Source: Tannockella sp964369175 (GTDB lineage Bacteria; Bacillota_I; Bacilli_A; Erysipelotrichales; Coprobacillaceae). From it: a stretch of DNA of 64,000 nt. The position numbers and the translations under genes are program-made. Numbering within the stretch: the first letter of the stretch is position 1; every line of letters starts with the position of its first letter. The DNA is taken from contig CAYJEM010000001.1 of the NCBI GenBank assembly GCA_964369175.1, forward strand, positions 73,826 to 137,825, in the 5' to 3' direction. The notes beneath the pieces are model-generated. The model saw only the letters and a program-made list of their open reading frames with translations, did no database searches and was not told where the DNA came from. Below are positions 36,518 through 46,135 of this stretch, in pieces.

Positions 36518-36841
36518 CTATGTATGCAAGATATGTTTATATCCAGTTTCAAATATTTGATATACGTGATCATCTTGTAGTTTATATAAGATATGCGTGC
36601 CCTTTCTAGTCGATGATACAATTGCCATTTGTTTCAAGTATCGTAGTTGGTGACTAACAGATGATTGTGACATGTCAACAACTCGTGCAAGGTTATTTAC
36701 ACAAAGTTCACTATGAAACAAGGCACAAATAATACGTATCCTTGTAGTATCACTAAACACTTTAAATAATTCACTAACCCTTTCTAGTTCATTTTTCGTA
36801 GGCATATTCTCTGGTAATATACAACATGTATTTTCTTTCAT
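36518..36841 (-). CDS. ArsR/SmtB-family metal-sensing repressor (CadC-like)
   Basis: A 107-residue winged helix protein with the metal-sensor motif ELCVNNLA, recognition helix MSQSSVSHQLRYLKQ and an N-terminal CC pair as in CadC-type sensors. It ends 8 nt before the P-type ATPase gene. A 22-bp palindrome right upstream is the likely operator, so metal binding should derepress both genes. Confidence 0.9.
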   Translation of the reverse strand: MKENTCCILPENMPTKNELERVSELFKVFSDTTRIRIICALFHSELCVNNLARVVDMSQSSVSHQLRYLKQMAIVSSTRKGTHILYKLQDDHVYQIFETGYKHILHT

Positions 36842-36853
36842 AACAATTCTCCT

Positions 36854-36875
36854 TATATGAATATATATTCATATA
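36854..36875. promoter_or_regulatory. operator of the ArsR-family regulator
   Basis: A perfect 22-bp palindrome centred on TGAATATATATTCA (36858-36871), between the ribosome site and promoter region of the repressor gene. TGAA-n6-TTCA type repeats are known for SmtB/CzrA/CadC-group repressors, which supports autoregulation. Confidence 0.75.
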
Positions 36876-36955
36876 TGCATATTATCATAAGGTTAGCTTT
36901 TTTACAACAAATTTGCTGCATTTTATATTTTTTCGATAATGTTTATCTTTTTTTA

Positions 36956-36984
36956 TTGTAATGTATTTCTAATAAATGTATAAT
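36956..36984 (+). promoter_or_regulatory. ilvE promoter
   Basis: TTGTAA (36956-36961) and TATAAT (36979-36984), 17-nt spacer, about 25 nt ahead of the ilvE start with GGAGG between. Confidence 0.65.
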
Positions 36985-37009
36985 TTTAAAAAGTATATGG
37001 AGGTATGTT

Positions 37010-38071
37010 ATGGATATAAGAATTGAAAAAAACACAAACTGTAGTCAAAAACCAGATCAAAACAACTTAGGATTCGGTAATTATTTTACAGATCATATGT
37101 TTATTATGGATTATGATGAAGGAATTGGCTGGCATGATGCTCGCATTGTTCCTTATGGACCTATTTCATTAGATCCTGCTACGATGGTATTACATTATGC
37201 CCAAGAGACATTTGAAGGACTTAAAGCATATCGTCATCAAAATGGAGAAGTAACATTATTTAGACCTATGAAAAATGCTGAGCGTTTGAATACATCAAAT
37301 GAACGTTTGTGTATGGCAAATCTTCCTGAAGAAATGTTTATTGATGCAATTAAAGCATTAGTTAATGTTGACATTGATTGGATTCCAACAGCAACAGGAA
37401 CATCATTATACATTCGCCCTTTTATGTATGCAACCGAAAAAAATGTTGGTGTTCATAGTGCTAAATCATATAAGTTTATGATTATATTATCACCTGTTGG
37501 AGCATATTATCCAGAAGGTGTAAACCCAGTTAAAATATGGGTTGAAAGTGAATATGTACGCGCTGTCAAAGGTGGTACTGGATTTGCAAAATGCGGTGGA
37601 AATTATGCTGCAAGTATTGCTGCTCAAGAAAAAGCAAATAAGCATGGTTATACTCAAGTATTATGGTTAGATGGTATTCATCGTAAATATGTTGAAGAAG
37701 TCGGTACTATGAATGCTATGTTTGTAATTGATAATAAAGTTGTTACTGCACCATTAGAAGGTTCTGTATTACCAGGGGTTACTCGTGATTCTGTAATTGA
37801 ATTATTAAAATCTTGGAATATTGATGTTGAAGAGAGACATTTAAGTATTGATGAATTGATTGATGCAGGGAAATCTGGTAGCCTACAGGAAGCTTTTGGT
37901 ACCGGAACTGCTGCTGTAATCTCACCTATCGGTCATTTACATTATAATGGAAATGATATTGTAATTAATAATTTTAAAACTGGTTCTTTAACTCAAAAAA
38001 TCTATGATACTCTAACTGGTATTCAGTGGGGTCATGTTGAAGATACATTTGATTGGAATGTTAAAATTTAA
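37010..38071 (+). CDS. ilvE: branched-chain amino acid aminotransferase
   Basis: A 353-residue class IV PLP aminotransferase of the longer BCAT type. It has FEGLKAYR near residue 70, RPFMYATE, and the lysine region GGNYAAS followed by QVLWLDG; EVGTMNAMFV and GTGTAAVISP lie in the C-terminal part. It interconverts Val/Leu/Ile and their keto acids. It is a single-gene transcript with its own promoter and terminator. Confidence 0.94.
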   Translation: MDIRIEKNTNCSQKPDQNNLGFGNYFTDHMFIMDYDEGIGWHDARIVPYGPISLDPATMVLHYAQETFEGLKAYRHQNGEVTLFRPMKNAERLNTSNERLCMANLPEEMFIDAIKALVNVDIDWIPTATGTSLYIRPFMYATEKNVGVHSAKSYKFMIILSPVGAYYPEGVNPVKIWVESEYVRAVKGGTGFAKCGGNYAASIAAQEKANKHGYTQVLWLDGIHRKYVEEVGTMNAMFVIDNKVVTAPLEGSVLPGVTRDSVIELLKSWNIDVEERHLSIDELIDAGKSGSLQEAFGTGTAAVISPIGHLHYNGNDIVINNFKTGSLTQKIYDTLTGIQWGHVEDTFDWNVKI

Positions 38072-38077
38072 AACTTG

Positions 38078-38098
38078 GTGTACTATTAATTAGTACAC
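38078..38098 (+). terminator. terminator after ilvE
   Basis: Stem GTGTACTA / TAGTACAC with a 5-nt loop and a following T run. Confidence 0.8.
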
Positions 38099-38111
38099 TT
38101 TTTATATAAAA

Positions 38112-38134
38112 AACCGACTAGATTATCTAATCGG
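38112..38134 (-). terminator. terminator after citrate synthase
   Basis: Stem with arms ACCGATTAGA / ATCTAGTCGGT (one G-U) on the minus strand, followed by a T run, overlapping the stop of the gene at 38127. Confidence 0.65.
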
Positions 38135-39467
38135 TCTTTTTTGATCTTTCATATATATCTGTATAATCATGTTGACTTCCTACATATTTAGATGCCGGAC
38201 GTATAATTTTACCACTGTATTGTTTATTTTCAATATTATGAGCTAACCATCCCACAGTTCTTGCTACTGCAAAAAGTAAGGTATAAATATCTTCAGGGAT
38301 ACACAACATATTGTATAAAAAACCACTATAGAAATCTATATTTGCAGAGACGTTAATGCCCTTTCTTTCTTTCATTGAAGCAATCGCAATTTCTTCAAAT
38401 TTTTTATAGAACATATATTCATCAACTCGTTGTTTTTCTACTGCTAATTCATAACATTTTTTTGATAATATTTGACAACGAGGATCACTTAATGTATAGA
38501 CTGCATGACCTATTCCATATATTAATCCACTATTATCATTGAATTGTTTATCTAAAATACGATTAATAACATCTTGTATTTCACTATTTGTTGCATTAAA
38601 TGTCAATTCCTTTAAAACTTCTCTCATTTGCTTTACTACAGCAATATTTGCTCCACCATGGCGTGGTCCTTTCAAGGACCCAATAGCTCCAGCAATTGAA
38701 GAATAAATATCAGTTCCTGTAGAACTAATTACAATATTTGTAAATGTAGAGTTATTACCACCACCATGATCAGCGTGTAGAACTAAAGCCATATCAAGTA
38801 CTTCTGCTTCTTTACGAGTATATTTTTTACTATCACGCAATGTTCTAAGTATATTTTCAGCAATTGAACAATCTTTAGATGGTTGATGAATTACTAAACT
38901 CTCATTGTCAAAGTGATGCTTTTTTGCTTGATAACAATATGTCATTATATACGGTATTTTACATATTAAATCAAGACCTTTTTCCAAAGTTTCAGTAATA
39001 CCAATATCATCTGGTGTTTCATCAAACGTGTATAACATCAATACTTCTTGTTGTACTTTGTTTAAGATATTTTTTGCTGGATAACCTAAAATCTTTGATT
39101 GTAAATAACCATCCGGAAGTGCGTAACGATTTGCTAGATTGTTTTTAAACGACTCAAATTCATCAATACTTGGAAGATAACCAAATAAGATTAAAAAGCA
39201 TACTTCTTCAAAAATAAAACGACGATTACCATCCTTTAAAATATCACGAATACTAATCCCACGATAGTATAAATCACCGATACAATCGACTTTCTTCCCA
39301 TCATGATATGTATACCCCATTACGTCCGAGATTTTTGTTAAACCAACTAATACCCCCGTACCATCTTCATTGCGTAATCCTTTTTTAACATTATATTCAT
39401 CATACAATGTATTTTTAATTTCATTTTTTTGTGTACCTTTTTCAAAGTACTGTTTAATATCTGACAT
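38127..39467 (-). CDS. citZ: citrate synthase
   Basis: A 446-residue type I citrate synthase with HADHGGGNNSTFT (first catalytic His), GPRHGGAN (second His) and the Asp in NIDFYSGFLY. It condenses acetyl-CoA and oxaloacetate. The length and N-terminal extension resemble the longer anaerobe-type synthases. No aconitase or isocitrate dehydrogenase gene is adjacent, so it may mainly feed glutamate, and hence arginine, synthesis; that is inference. 2-methylcitrate synthase activity cannot be excluded. Confidence 0.9.
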   Translation of the reverse strand: MSDIKQYFEKGTQKNEIKNTLYDEYNVKKGLRNEDGTGVLVGLTKISDVMGYTYHDGKKVDCIGDLYYRGISIRDILKDGNRRFIFEEVCFLILFGYLPSIDEFESFKNNLANRYALPDGYLQSKILGYPAKNILNKVQQEVLMLYTFDETPDDIGITETLEKGLDLICKIPYIMTYCYQAKKHHFDNESLVIHQPSKDCSIAENILRTLRDSKKYTRKEAEVLDMALVLHADHGGGNNSTFTNIVISSTGTDIYSSIAGAIGSLKGPRHGGANIAVVKQMREVLKELTFNATNSEIQDVINRILDKQFNDNSGLIYGIGHAVYTLSDPRCQILSKKCYELAVEKQRVDEYMFYKKFEEIAIASMKERKGINVSANIDFYSGFLYNMLCIPEDIYTLLFAVARTVGWLAHNIENKQYSGKIIRPASKYVGSQHDYTDIYERSKKTD

Positions 39468-39515
39468 ATACTACCCCCTTATATACGTATGGTAGTATTA
39501 TAGCATAAAAAAAGC

Positions 39516-39535
39516 AAAGATTGTATACAATCTTT
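39516..39535. terminator. palindromic terminator downstream of the 39.5 kb gene
   Basis: A perfect 20-bp palindrome (AAAGATTGTA and complement), with T-rich tract on the minus strand. It ends the short gene at 39546 and insulates citrate synthase. Confidence 0.65.
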
Positions 39536-39545
39536 ACTAAGAGTA

Positions 39546-39812
39546 CTAATACTTTATTTTTTTCACCCTATTCAACAGTGAATTCGTTGAGTATTGACGA
39601 CTATTGTAAATAACCCCTAATTCTTTACCGTCATTTGTCTTAATATTTTGGTATGTTGCATTGTACCCTTTGTCGTAAATGATACTATGCTGTAAATGTC
39701 TCCCCACGTACTTGCAATCAATATCGGGAACATCTTTTCTTGTAACAAATTCTTTGCTTTGATACATGTTTGAAACTTTTTCTTCCGTCTTCTTTGAAAC
39801 TTGTACTTCCAT
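39546..39812 (-). CDS. hypothetical protein, 88 residues
   Basis: A basic, soluble protein (tail RVKKIKY) with no recognised family. The ribosome site (GGAGAG) is far from the ATG, and another open frame, GTG-started, overlaps at 39617-39832, so which frame is real is uncertain. A terminator directly follows this frame, which favours it. It stands alone between citrate synthase and a divergent amidohydrolase. Confidence 0.4.
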   Translation of the reverse strand: MEVQVSKKTEEKVSNMYQSKEFVTRKDVPDIDCKYVGRHLQHSIIYDKGYNATYQNIKTNDGKELGVIYNSRQYSTNSLLNRVKKIKY

Positions 39813-39837
39813 TCAACTAATTTACTCTCCACACTGC

Positions 39838-39879
39838 AACAACAAACTACACTACAACTACACTACACTACTAACATAA
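39838..39879. repeat. short ACTACA-rich direct repeats
   Basis: Several imperfect copies of ACTACA/ACTACACT in about 40 bp, upstream of the uncertain gene at 39546-39812. The remainder of the gap up to 40047 is AT-rich with no further structure that I can support. Confidence 0.4.
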
Positions 39880-40047
39880 CGATATTATTATTACATACAA
39901 TAGTATTGTATACAATATATTTGCTTTAATATAACGTTTTTTTTCAAAATATGAAAACTTTAAAGAATTGTGTTAGAATAGATATGAAATATATTTTGAT
40001 ATGTACCCAATATATGTTAAAATGTACGCAAGAAAGAAGGTATTATC

Positions 40048-41364
40048 ATGTATAGGCAAATATCCACACTATCAAATAAATATAAGCAAGAGACAATTAA
40101 TATTCGTCGTCACCTTCATAAGCATCCAGAAAAAGGATGGCTGGAGATCCAAACCGCAGCCTTAATCGCCACAAAATTAGAGGAATATGGTTATGAACTT
40201 TCGCTTGGAAAAGATGTTATCAATGAAGATTCACGTATGGGTTTACCATCAAAGAAAGAATTTGAAAAGTCATACTTACGCGCTAAAGAAGCTGGTATTG
40301 ATAAAAAATATTTAAAGATATTTAAAAATGGATTTACTGGTGTTGTAGGAACTTTAAGAAATGGTGATGGCCCTGTTGTGGCAATGCGCTTTGATATGGA
40401 TGCTCTGCCAATATTGGAAGATATCCAGTCAAGTCATAAATGTGTAGTTGATAATTATTCTTCAAAATACAAAAATATTATGCATGCATGTGGTCATGAT
40501 GGTCACGTTGCTGTTGGCATTACTATTGCAAAAATTCTACAAGATATTAAAGATACCATGCAAGGTACGATTAAATTAATATTCCAACCTGCAGAAGAAG
40601 GTGTTCGTGGGGCCAAAAGCATGGTTGATAGTAAGATACTTGATGATGTCGATTATTTATATGCATTTCATATCTTTCCTAGACTGAAAAATGAGCGAAA
40701 AGTCAATGTATTTGTTGGTATGAGTGATGCCTTTGCAACAACAAAGTTAGATATCACCTACCATGGAGTTTCATCTCACGCTGCTGAAATGCCACAATTT
40801 GGTAGAAGTGCTATTTTATCTGCTGCTGCATGTATTACCAACCTCCACTCTATCCCACGTAACAGTGATGGTTGTACTCGCATAAATGTAGGAACAATTC
40901 ACGCAGGTACTGGACGAAATGTTGTAGCAGAAACTGCAAAGCTAGAAATTGAAGTTCGCGGGGCTTCAACAAAATTAAATGAATATATGGAAATATATGC
41001 CCTAGATGTAATTTACGGAGCTGCTAGAATGCATGATAATGAGGTAGTCATCGATAAAATGGGTTCTGCAAGTTCAATTCATTGTAGTGTTGATTTCATG
41101 GAAGAAATTAAGAATATGTTAAAACAAGAACATCCTGAGATTATTGTTGGTAAGAAAAATGAAAGTCCACTCCAAGCAAGTGATGATTTTTCTATCATGA
41201 TGCGCTATGTTCAAAACCGTGGTGGCAAGGCAACATATTTAAAAATCTTAAGTGATACTTCTGCAACATTACATCACCCTTCTTATGATTTTGATGAAGA
41301 ATCATTAGAAATAGCATGTACTACTCTTAGTTCAATTACATATCATTTATTACAAAAAAAATAA
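40048..41364 (+). CDS. M20-family amidohydrolase (AbgA-like)
   Basis: 438 residues. HLHKHPEKGWLE at the N-terminus, MRFDMDALP, MHACGHDGHVAVG, PAEEGVRGA and the C-terminal ASDDFSIMM give the M20D pattern, closest in layout to AbgA-type subunits that split aminobenzoyl-glutamate or similar acyl-amino acids. Compared with the deacetylase at 1.6 kb it carries a roughly 40-residue insert after the first helix. The substrate is unknown. AGAAAGAAGG precedes the start; a strong terminator follows. Confidence 0.82.
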   Translation: MYRQISTLSNKYKQETINIRRHLHKHPEKGWLEIQTAALIATKLEEYGYELSLGKDVINEDSRMGLPSKKEFEKSYLRAKEAGIDKKYLKIFKNGFTGVVGTLRNGDGPVVAMRFDMDALPILEDIQSSHKCVVDNYSSKYKNIMHACGHDGHVAVGITIAKILQDIKDTMQGTIKLIFQPAEEGVRGAKSMVDSKILDDVDYLYAFHIFPRLKNERKVNVFVGMSDAFATTKLDITYHGVSSHAAEMPQFGRSAILSAAACITNLHSIPRNSDGCTRINVGTIHAGTGRNVVAETAKLEIEVRGASTKLNEYMEIYALDVIYGAARMHDNEVVIDKMGSASSIHCSVDFMEEIKNMLKQEHPEIIVGKKNESPLQASDDFSIMMRYVQNRGGKATYLKILSDTSATLHHPSYDFDEESLEIACTTLSSITYHLLQKK

Positions 41365-41386
41365 CCAATATGAAATTTCATATTGG
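41365..41386. terminator. palindromic terminator between the amidohydrolase and PLP enzyme genes
   Basis: A perfect 22-bp palindrome (CCAATATGAAA and complement) followed by T on the + strand; it serves the two convergent genes. Confidence 0.8.
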
Positions 41387-41396
41387 TTTTTACTAT

Positions 41397-42557
41397 TTAT
41401 TGAGTACATTGATATGCTTTGTCTAGTGCTTGAATAATATCATTATATAATACATCAGCGCTTTCTAGTCCAAGATACACCCTAAAGTGTCCCCTTGATA
41501 AGCCACGACTGTCAAGTTCCGATTGGTTGTTACCTTTATATACGGGTAAAATTAAGCTTTCAAATCCACCCCAACTATATGCAAGTGTAAAGTACTCTAA
41601 ACTATTAACAAATATTCTGATTCTTTCCTCTGTAATATCTTTTAATACTATTGAAAATAATGAACTATATCCAGATAAATACTTTTTAGAATTTTTACAT
41701 TGTTGAATATATGGGTGATAAATTTTTTCAATATATCGGTTATCTTGTAACTTATCTAAGATTGTTGTTAGTGTTATTTGTTGTTGTTTCATACGAGTGG
41801 CCATTGTACGAATTCCGCGCATACATAACATTGCAGTATTAGGAGACATAGTTGCTCCTAAATATACACCAGCAAATGAACTGATTATATCAACAATCTC
41901 TACGTCAGATATAACTACACCACCTACGACATCGCTATGCCCACCTATATACTTTGAACATGAATGAACAACAATATCTATATCGTATAACAAAGGGTTT
42001 TGAAACAACGGTGATGATAATGTATTGTCAATCATTGTATAAATTTTCTTTTTCCTAGCAATGTGAGCAATTGCTTCTAAATCTAACATTTCATATTTCT
42101 GTGATGAAGGACTTTCAAAATAAATCATACGAGTATTTTCTTGAATTGCTTTATTTATTTCATCTGTATCAGTTGTAAGAATATGAGTATATTCAATGTT
42201 AAATTTTTTTAACATTTTAATAAAGGATACACTACTACCATATACTGTATTTATCAATATAATATGATCATTGCTTTGAAGTAGTGATAAAATCGTACCG
42301 CTAATTGCTGCCATTCCTGATGCAAATACTTTAGCTTGTTTGCCATTTTCTAGAGATGCAAGCAAGCACTCTAGTTCATCAAGTGTGGGATTTCCATCAC
42401 GCGTATATGTATATTGTTGTTTTTGATTATTGTTTACTTGAATGTATTCATCAAAATCTTTAAAAATAAAAGATGAAGTTTGGTAAATTGGTGAAATCAT
42501 TGGATTATCAACAATCTGTTTATTATGTACATTAAGTAACAATTCTTCTTTATTCAT
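41397..42557 (-). CDS. Cys/Met-metabolism PLP enzyme
   Basis: A 386-residue trans-sulfuration enzyme with SGMAAISGTILSL near residue 80, IDNTLSSP and the PLP lysine in HSCSKYIGGHSDVVGG near residue 198. It could be cystathionine gamma-synthase, beta-lyase or methionine gamma-lyase; the residues that I can see do not separate these. It starts 2 nt after the GTPase-NYN gene, so the two are co-transcribed, perhaps only by proximity. Confidence 0.85.
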   Translation of the reverse strand: MNKEELLLNVHNKQIVDNPMISPIYQTSSFIFKDFDEYIQVNNNQKQQYTYTRDGNPTLDELECLLASLENGKQAKVFASGMAAISGTILSLLQSNDHIILINTVYGSSVSFIKMLKKFNIEYTHILTTDTDEINKAIQENTRMIYFESPSSQKYEMLDLEAIAHIARKKKIYTMIDNTLSSPLFQNPLLYDIDIVVHSCSKYIGGHSDVVGGVVISDVEIVDIISSFAGVYLGATMSPNTAMLCMRGIRTMATRMKQQQITLTTILDKLQDNRYIEKIYHPYIQQCKNSKKYLSGYSSLFSIVLKDITEERIRIFVNSLEYFTLAYSWGGFESLILPVYKGNNQSELDSRGLSRGHFRVYLGLESADVLYNDIIQALDKAYQCTQ

Positions 42558-42559
42558 AT

Positions 42560-45112
42560 CTATTCTCCTTGATTAAAACTATCTCTATCTAAGACATAGT
42601 GATGTTTACTTTGATTTTGTTTAATTGTAGATTTTGCTTGTTGTTGTAAATACTTATATTCATTATAAAAAGATGATACTGATACTTTTTGTCCACCTTT
42701 TGCCATTACAATCGTTTGTTCTAAACGATCATCACTAATAACTTGAACATTATAATGCTTAACCAATGAGCCAGTTGCTTTTTCAATGTACATGTCTGCT
42801 GTTTGTGCTTGTTTAGTATATACGATATGCAAACTATGATATTTTTCATTACTACCTATCCCACCTACTACTTTATATGCATCAAAAACTACAACCACTG
42901 TACATTGTTTGTACCCTTGATAATCAAGTAATATATCGATTAATTTCGAGCGAGCCATATCAATATTATCTTGAATTAGGTGTTTTGTCTCTTCTAAACA
43001 ATGTAACACATTATATCCATCTACTAATATGTACGTCTCTTGTTTATGATAAGTTGTATTAAGTATTTTATCATTCTTAATGTTTTGTTTTCGTAAAATA
43101 TCTTTTTTACCATATGTTTGATAGAAAATATCTTCTAATTCTTCATCGCTACTTTGATACTGTTTTCTTTTTACAACAACAGGTGTAATTTCTTTTTCTT
43201 TTGTTTTAAAAGCACAGTGCATATATTCATGGACACGATTATATTCAACTTGAAACCCTGCCCCTTGTTTACAAAAGATAGAGCTGCTAGGAAAATCTAT
43301 ATCTACTAATGGATGATAATTGATTGTTGCAATTACCTCATCTTGATTTGAGCATTGTTTATACTGTTGCACTTGTGAGCTATATTTTGCTTGGCCTTTT
43401 GTAAGGATTAATATTTCTTTGCTAAACTCTTGCATTTTTGATAGAGGTGCTTCTCCTTCAATTTTACAAATAAATCCATCATCACTTACTATTTGATAAG
43501 TTCCAAGTCGGATATCAATCTCATAAATCACCTTTGATACATAATTAGTAGGTGCCTCAATATCAAAGCTTACCATTGGTTCAAGTAAGCACGACTTGGC
43601 TTGCATTAATCCTTGACGAACCGCTCGATAGGTTGCTTCTTTAAAATCTCCACCTTCGGTATGTTTTTGATGGGCTCTACCATCAATTAATGTAATTTTT
43701 AGACCAGTTAGTGGATTTCTAGTTAATACACCTGGCACCTGATTAGCTTTTAATAATGATATGATTTGATTTTGATGCTTCGATGATAATGTCTCACCAT
43801 GGACAATAGACTCTACAATAAAATCATTTTTATTTTCTAATGGTTCCATGTATAGAACTACTTCAGCATAGTGACGTAGTGGTTCAAAATGTCCTACACC
43901 ATATACTGGATTTACAATAGTTTCTTTATATGGAATGCTTCCTGGTAAAAAATCAATGTCTAATCTATATTTTTCTGTAAGAATATATTTTATAATTTCT
44001 AAATGAACTTCCCCCATTACCGATATTTCTATATCTTTTGTTTGATTATTTATATGCATGTGAAGATTTGGGTTTTCATCATTTAATGTGTGTAGTGCTT
44101 TTAAAACATCAGGGTATTCTTTATCATTTCTAATTTCAATTTTATAGTTTATAAAGGAATCTAAAATTGTTTTATTATTATCATTATCAAAACCGATAGT
44201 ATCTCCAATTTGGAAGTTTTTTAATCCTTTTATAGTACAAACATCGCCAGCAAAGACTTCATCAACAGTCTCATATTGAAGTCCAGAATACATTCTTATC
44301 TGATCTATTTTTTCATCATTTTCAAGTTTTTGTTTAACCTGAAAACTTCCACCTAAAATCTTAACATGTGTTAGTCGATTACCATCCATGTCATGACTTA
44401 TTTTAAATACTTGTCCTTGTGAAATAGCTTGATACTGTTTTTGTTGAACATAGTTATTTAAACCATCTAATAATTCACTAACTCCTTGATTTTTCAATGC
44501 TGATCCAAAGTATGTTGGTAAAATCATTTGATAATGGATTACCTTTGAAATATTATCTTTGCTAATAGTTCCTAGTTTTGTATATTCTTGTAATAATTCA
44601 TCACTTGTTAAAGCGATATTTTCTAACTCGGTGTCGTCTAAGTTTGTAAAATTAATTGCCGGTAACTTTGTAAATTTTTCAATTTCTTGTAATAATTCCT
44701 CTTTTGTTTTTTCACTGATGTCCATTTTATTTACAAATATGAATGTTGGTACACGATAATGTTGTAGTAACTTATAAATAGTTTTCGTATGACTTTGCAT
44801 TCCATCGACACCACTAATCATTAAAATCGCATAGTCAAGTACTTGCATAGCACGTTCCATCTCATAGGAAAAATCAATATGCCCTGGTGTATCTAAGGTT
44901 GTAAACTCAACACCTTTATAACGAAAGCGAGCCTCTTTACTATATACTGTAATCCCTCTTTGTTTTTCAATATTATCAAAATCCAAATAAGCATTTTGGT
45001 GGTCTACTCTCCCCATTTGTGAAATAATCCCACATTGATAAAGAATATTTTCATGTAATGTTGTTTTTCCAGCATCAACATGTGCTACAACTCCAATGGT
45101 GATTTTTTTCAT
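42560..45112 (-). CDS. Tet(M)-like translational GTPase fused to a NYN ribonuclease domain
   Basis: 850 residues. The first about 640 follow the EF-G/Tet(M) plan: G1 AHVDAGKT (10-17), QRGIT switch I, DTPGHIDF (74-81), NKMD (128-131), then domains II-V with GEVHLEI. After a Lys/Gln-rich linker, residues about 693-825 form a NYN/PIN-like domain of the YacP (Rae1) type: ILVDGYNVLH, VVVVFDAY, TADMYIE and VISDDRLEQ. Tet(M) proteins act on the ribosomal A site, and Rae1 cuts mRNA in the A site. The fusion suggests a GTP-driven, ribosome-bound nuclease. Tetracycline resistance is possible but unproven. AAAGGAG precedes the ATG. Confidence 0.88.
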   Translation of the reverse strand: MKKITIGVVAHVDAGKTTLHENILYQCGIISQMGRVDHQNAYLDFDNIEKQRGITVYSKEARFRYKGVEFTTLDTPGHIDFSYEMERAMQVLDYAILMISGVDGMQSHTKTIYKLLQHYRVPTFIFVNKMDISEKTKEELLQEIEKFTKLPAINFTNLDDTELENIALTSDELLQEYTKLGTISKDNISKVIHYQMILPTYFGSALKNQGVSELLDGLNNYVQQKQYQAISQGQVFKISHDMDGNRLTHVKILGGSFQVKQKLENDEKIDQIRMYSGLQYETVDEVFAGDVCTIKGLKNFQIGDTIGFDNDNNKTILDSFINYKIEIRNDKEYPDVLKALHTLNDENPNLHMHINNQTKDIEISVMGEVHLEIIKYILTEKYRLDIDFLPGSIPYKETIVNPVYGVGHFEPLRHYAEVVLYMEPLENKNDFIVESIVHGETLSSKHQNQIISLLKANQVPGVLTRNPLTGLKITLIDGRAHQKHTEGGDFKEATYRAVRQGLMQAKSCLLEPMVSFDIEAPTNYVSKVIYEIDIRLGTYQIVSDDGFICKIEGEAPLSKMQEFSKEILILTKGQAKYSSQVQQYKQCSNQDEVIATINYHPLVDIDFPSSSIFCKQGAGFQVEYNRVHEYMHCAFKTKEKEITPVVVKRKQYQSSDEELEDIFYQTYGKKDILRKQNIKNDKILNTTYHKQETYILVDGYNVLHCLEETKHLIQDNIDMARSKLIDILLDYQGYKQCTVVVVFDAYKVVGGIGSNEKYHSLHIVYTKQAQTADMYIEKATGSLVKHYNVQVISDDRLEQTIVMAKGGQKVSVSSFYNEYKYLQQQAKSTIKQNQSKHHYVLDRDSFNQGE

Positions 45113-45124
45113 AAATTCTCCTTT

Positions 45125-46057
45125 CTATACGATAAGTTGATACAATAATACTATTAGGGGCATTGTAATACTACAAAATACTACTGATAAGACATTTATT
45201 GTACTAGTTCTTTTTGGTGATTTATTATAAAGTTGAGCAAATTGACTAATTGTTGCAGCGACTGGAGCACAAGCTGCTAGTACTGTTATTAATAAAATAT
45301 CTTTTGCTTCAGGTATAATTGTAACAGCACCTGATAGTTTAATTATTAATACGATTAAAATTGGTAAAACAATTAAGCGTAAAAATACAATTAAAAAGTT
45401 TCTTTTATCCATGAACATTTCTTTTAAACGAATTTCACCAAGTGACATTCCAATTACAATCATTGATAGTGGACCGATCATAGAACCTAGATTACTAGCT
45501 GTATTTTCAACAATACTTGGCACTGGAATACGTGATAAAAATAACGTTAACCCAATTATAACAGCAATTACATTAACATTTTGAAATATTTTACGAATAT
45601 CAAAACCACTATGTCCACAAACCAGATTTTTACCATGTGTCCACATAAAAATAGTTTGAATCATAATGTATCCACTAGTATATATAACCCACTCAGGGCC
45701 AAGTATCGCCCCTACTAAAGGTATAATTAGATTTCCTGCATTTGAATAAATAAGTGATGCTTTTTCAGTTGTGTCTAAATGAAATACTTTATCAAGTAAC
45801 ATCGTTGATACTTGAAAAGTTATTTGAACAACTATTGCAGCAATTATAGCAAGTACTAATCCCTGTAAAACACTTTGATCAAAATCAATTAAGTATGCAT
45901 TGATGATACTACAAGGACTAACAACATAAAGTGTTACAATTGATATTGTGCGGCTATCTGTTATTTTTAAGAATTTTAGTTTTACAAGTAAAAAACCGAT
46001 AAATAATATTATAAATAACCCAACTATTTGATTTGCTAATAAAAAACTAAGTTCCAT
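45125..46057 (-). CDS. AEC-family permease
   Basis: A 310-residue membrane protein with about ten hydrophobic spans in two inverted halves. It has the family start ANQIVGLFIILFIGFLLVK and the AACAPVAATISQFAQLY segment in the second half. AEC members carry malate or other organic acids, or efflux auxin-like compounds; the substrate is not predictable. It lies 12 nt upstream of the GTPase-NYN gene in the same direction. Confidence 0.82.
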   Translation of the reverse strand: MELSFLLANQIVGLFIILFIGFLLVKLKFLKITDSRTISIVTLYVVSPCSIINAYLIDFDQSVLQGLVLAIIAAIVVQITFQVSTMLLDKVFHLDTTEKASLIYSNAGNLIIPLVGAILGPEWVIYTSGYIMIQTIFMWTHGKNLVCGHSGFDIRKIFQNVNVIAVIIGLTLFLSRIPVPSIVENTASNLGSMIGPLSMIVIGMSLGEIRLKEMFMDKRNFLIVFLRLIVLPILIVLIIKLSGAVTIIPEAKDILLITVLAACAPVAATISQFAQLYNKSPKRTSTINVLSVVFCSITMPLIVLLYQLIV

Positions 46058-46135
46058 GTTTTACCCTCACTTTATTCTTTAATAGTATAAAGGAAATTTG
46101 TGTAAAAACATAGAACTTTCATATTATAAAAATAT

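Noticed and set aside
39617..39832. 71-residue GTG-started frame overlapping the 88-residue gene
   Set aside because: No ribosome site, highly basic composition from an out-of-frame reading; the 88-residue frame ends cleanly at a terminator.
39838..39879. CRISPR-like array in the ACTACA repeats
   Set aside because: Repeat units are 5-8 bp with no regular spacers and no cas genes in the window.
42560..45112. Acquired tetracycline-resistance gene on a mobile element
   Set aside because: Base composition matches the neighbours, there are no transposase or conjugation genes beside it, and the NYN fusion points to a chromosomal ribosome factor.
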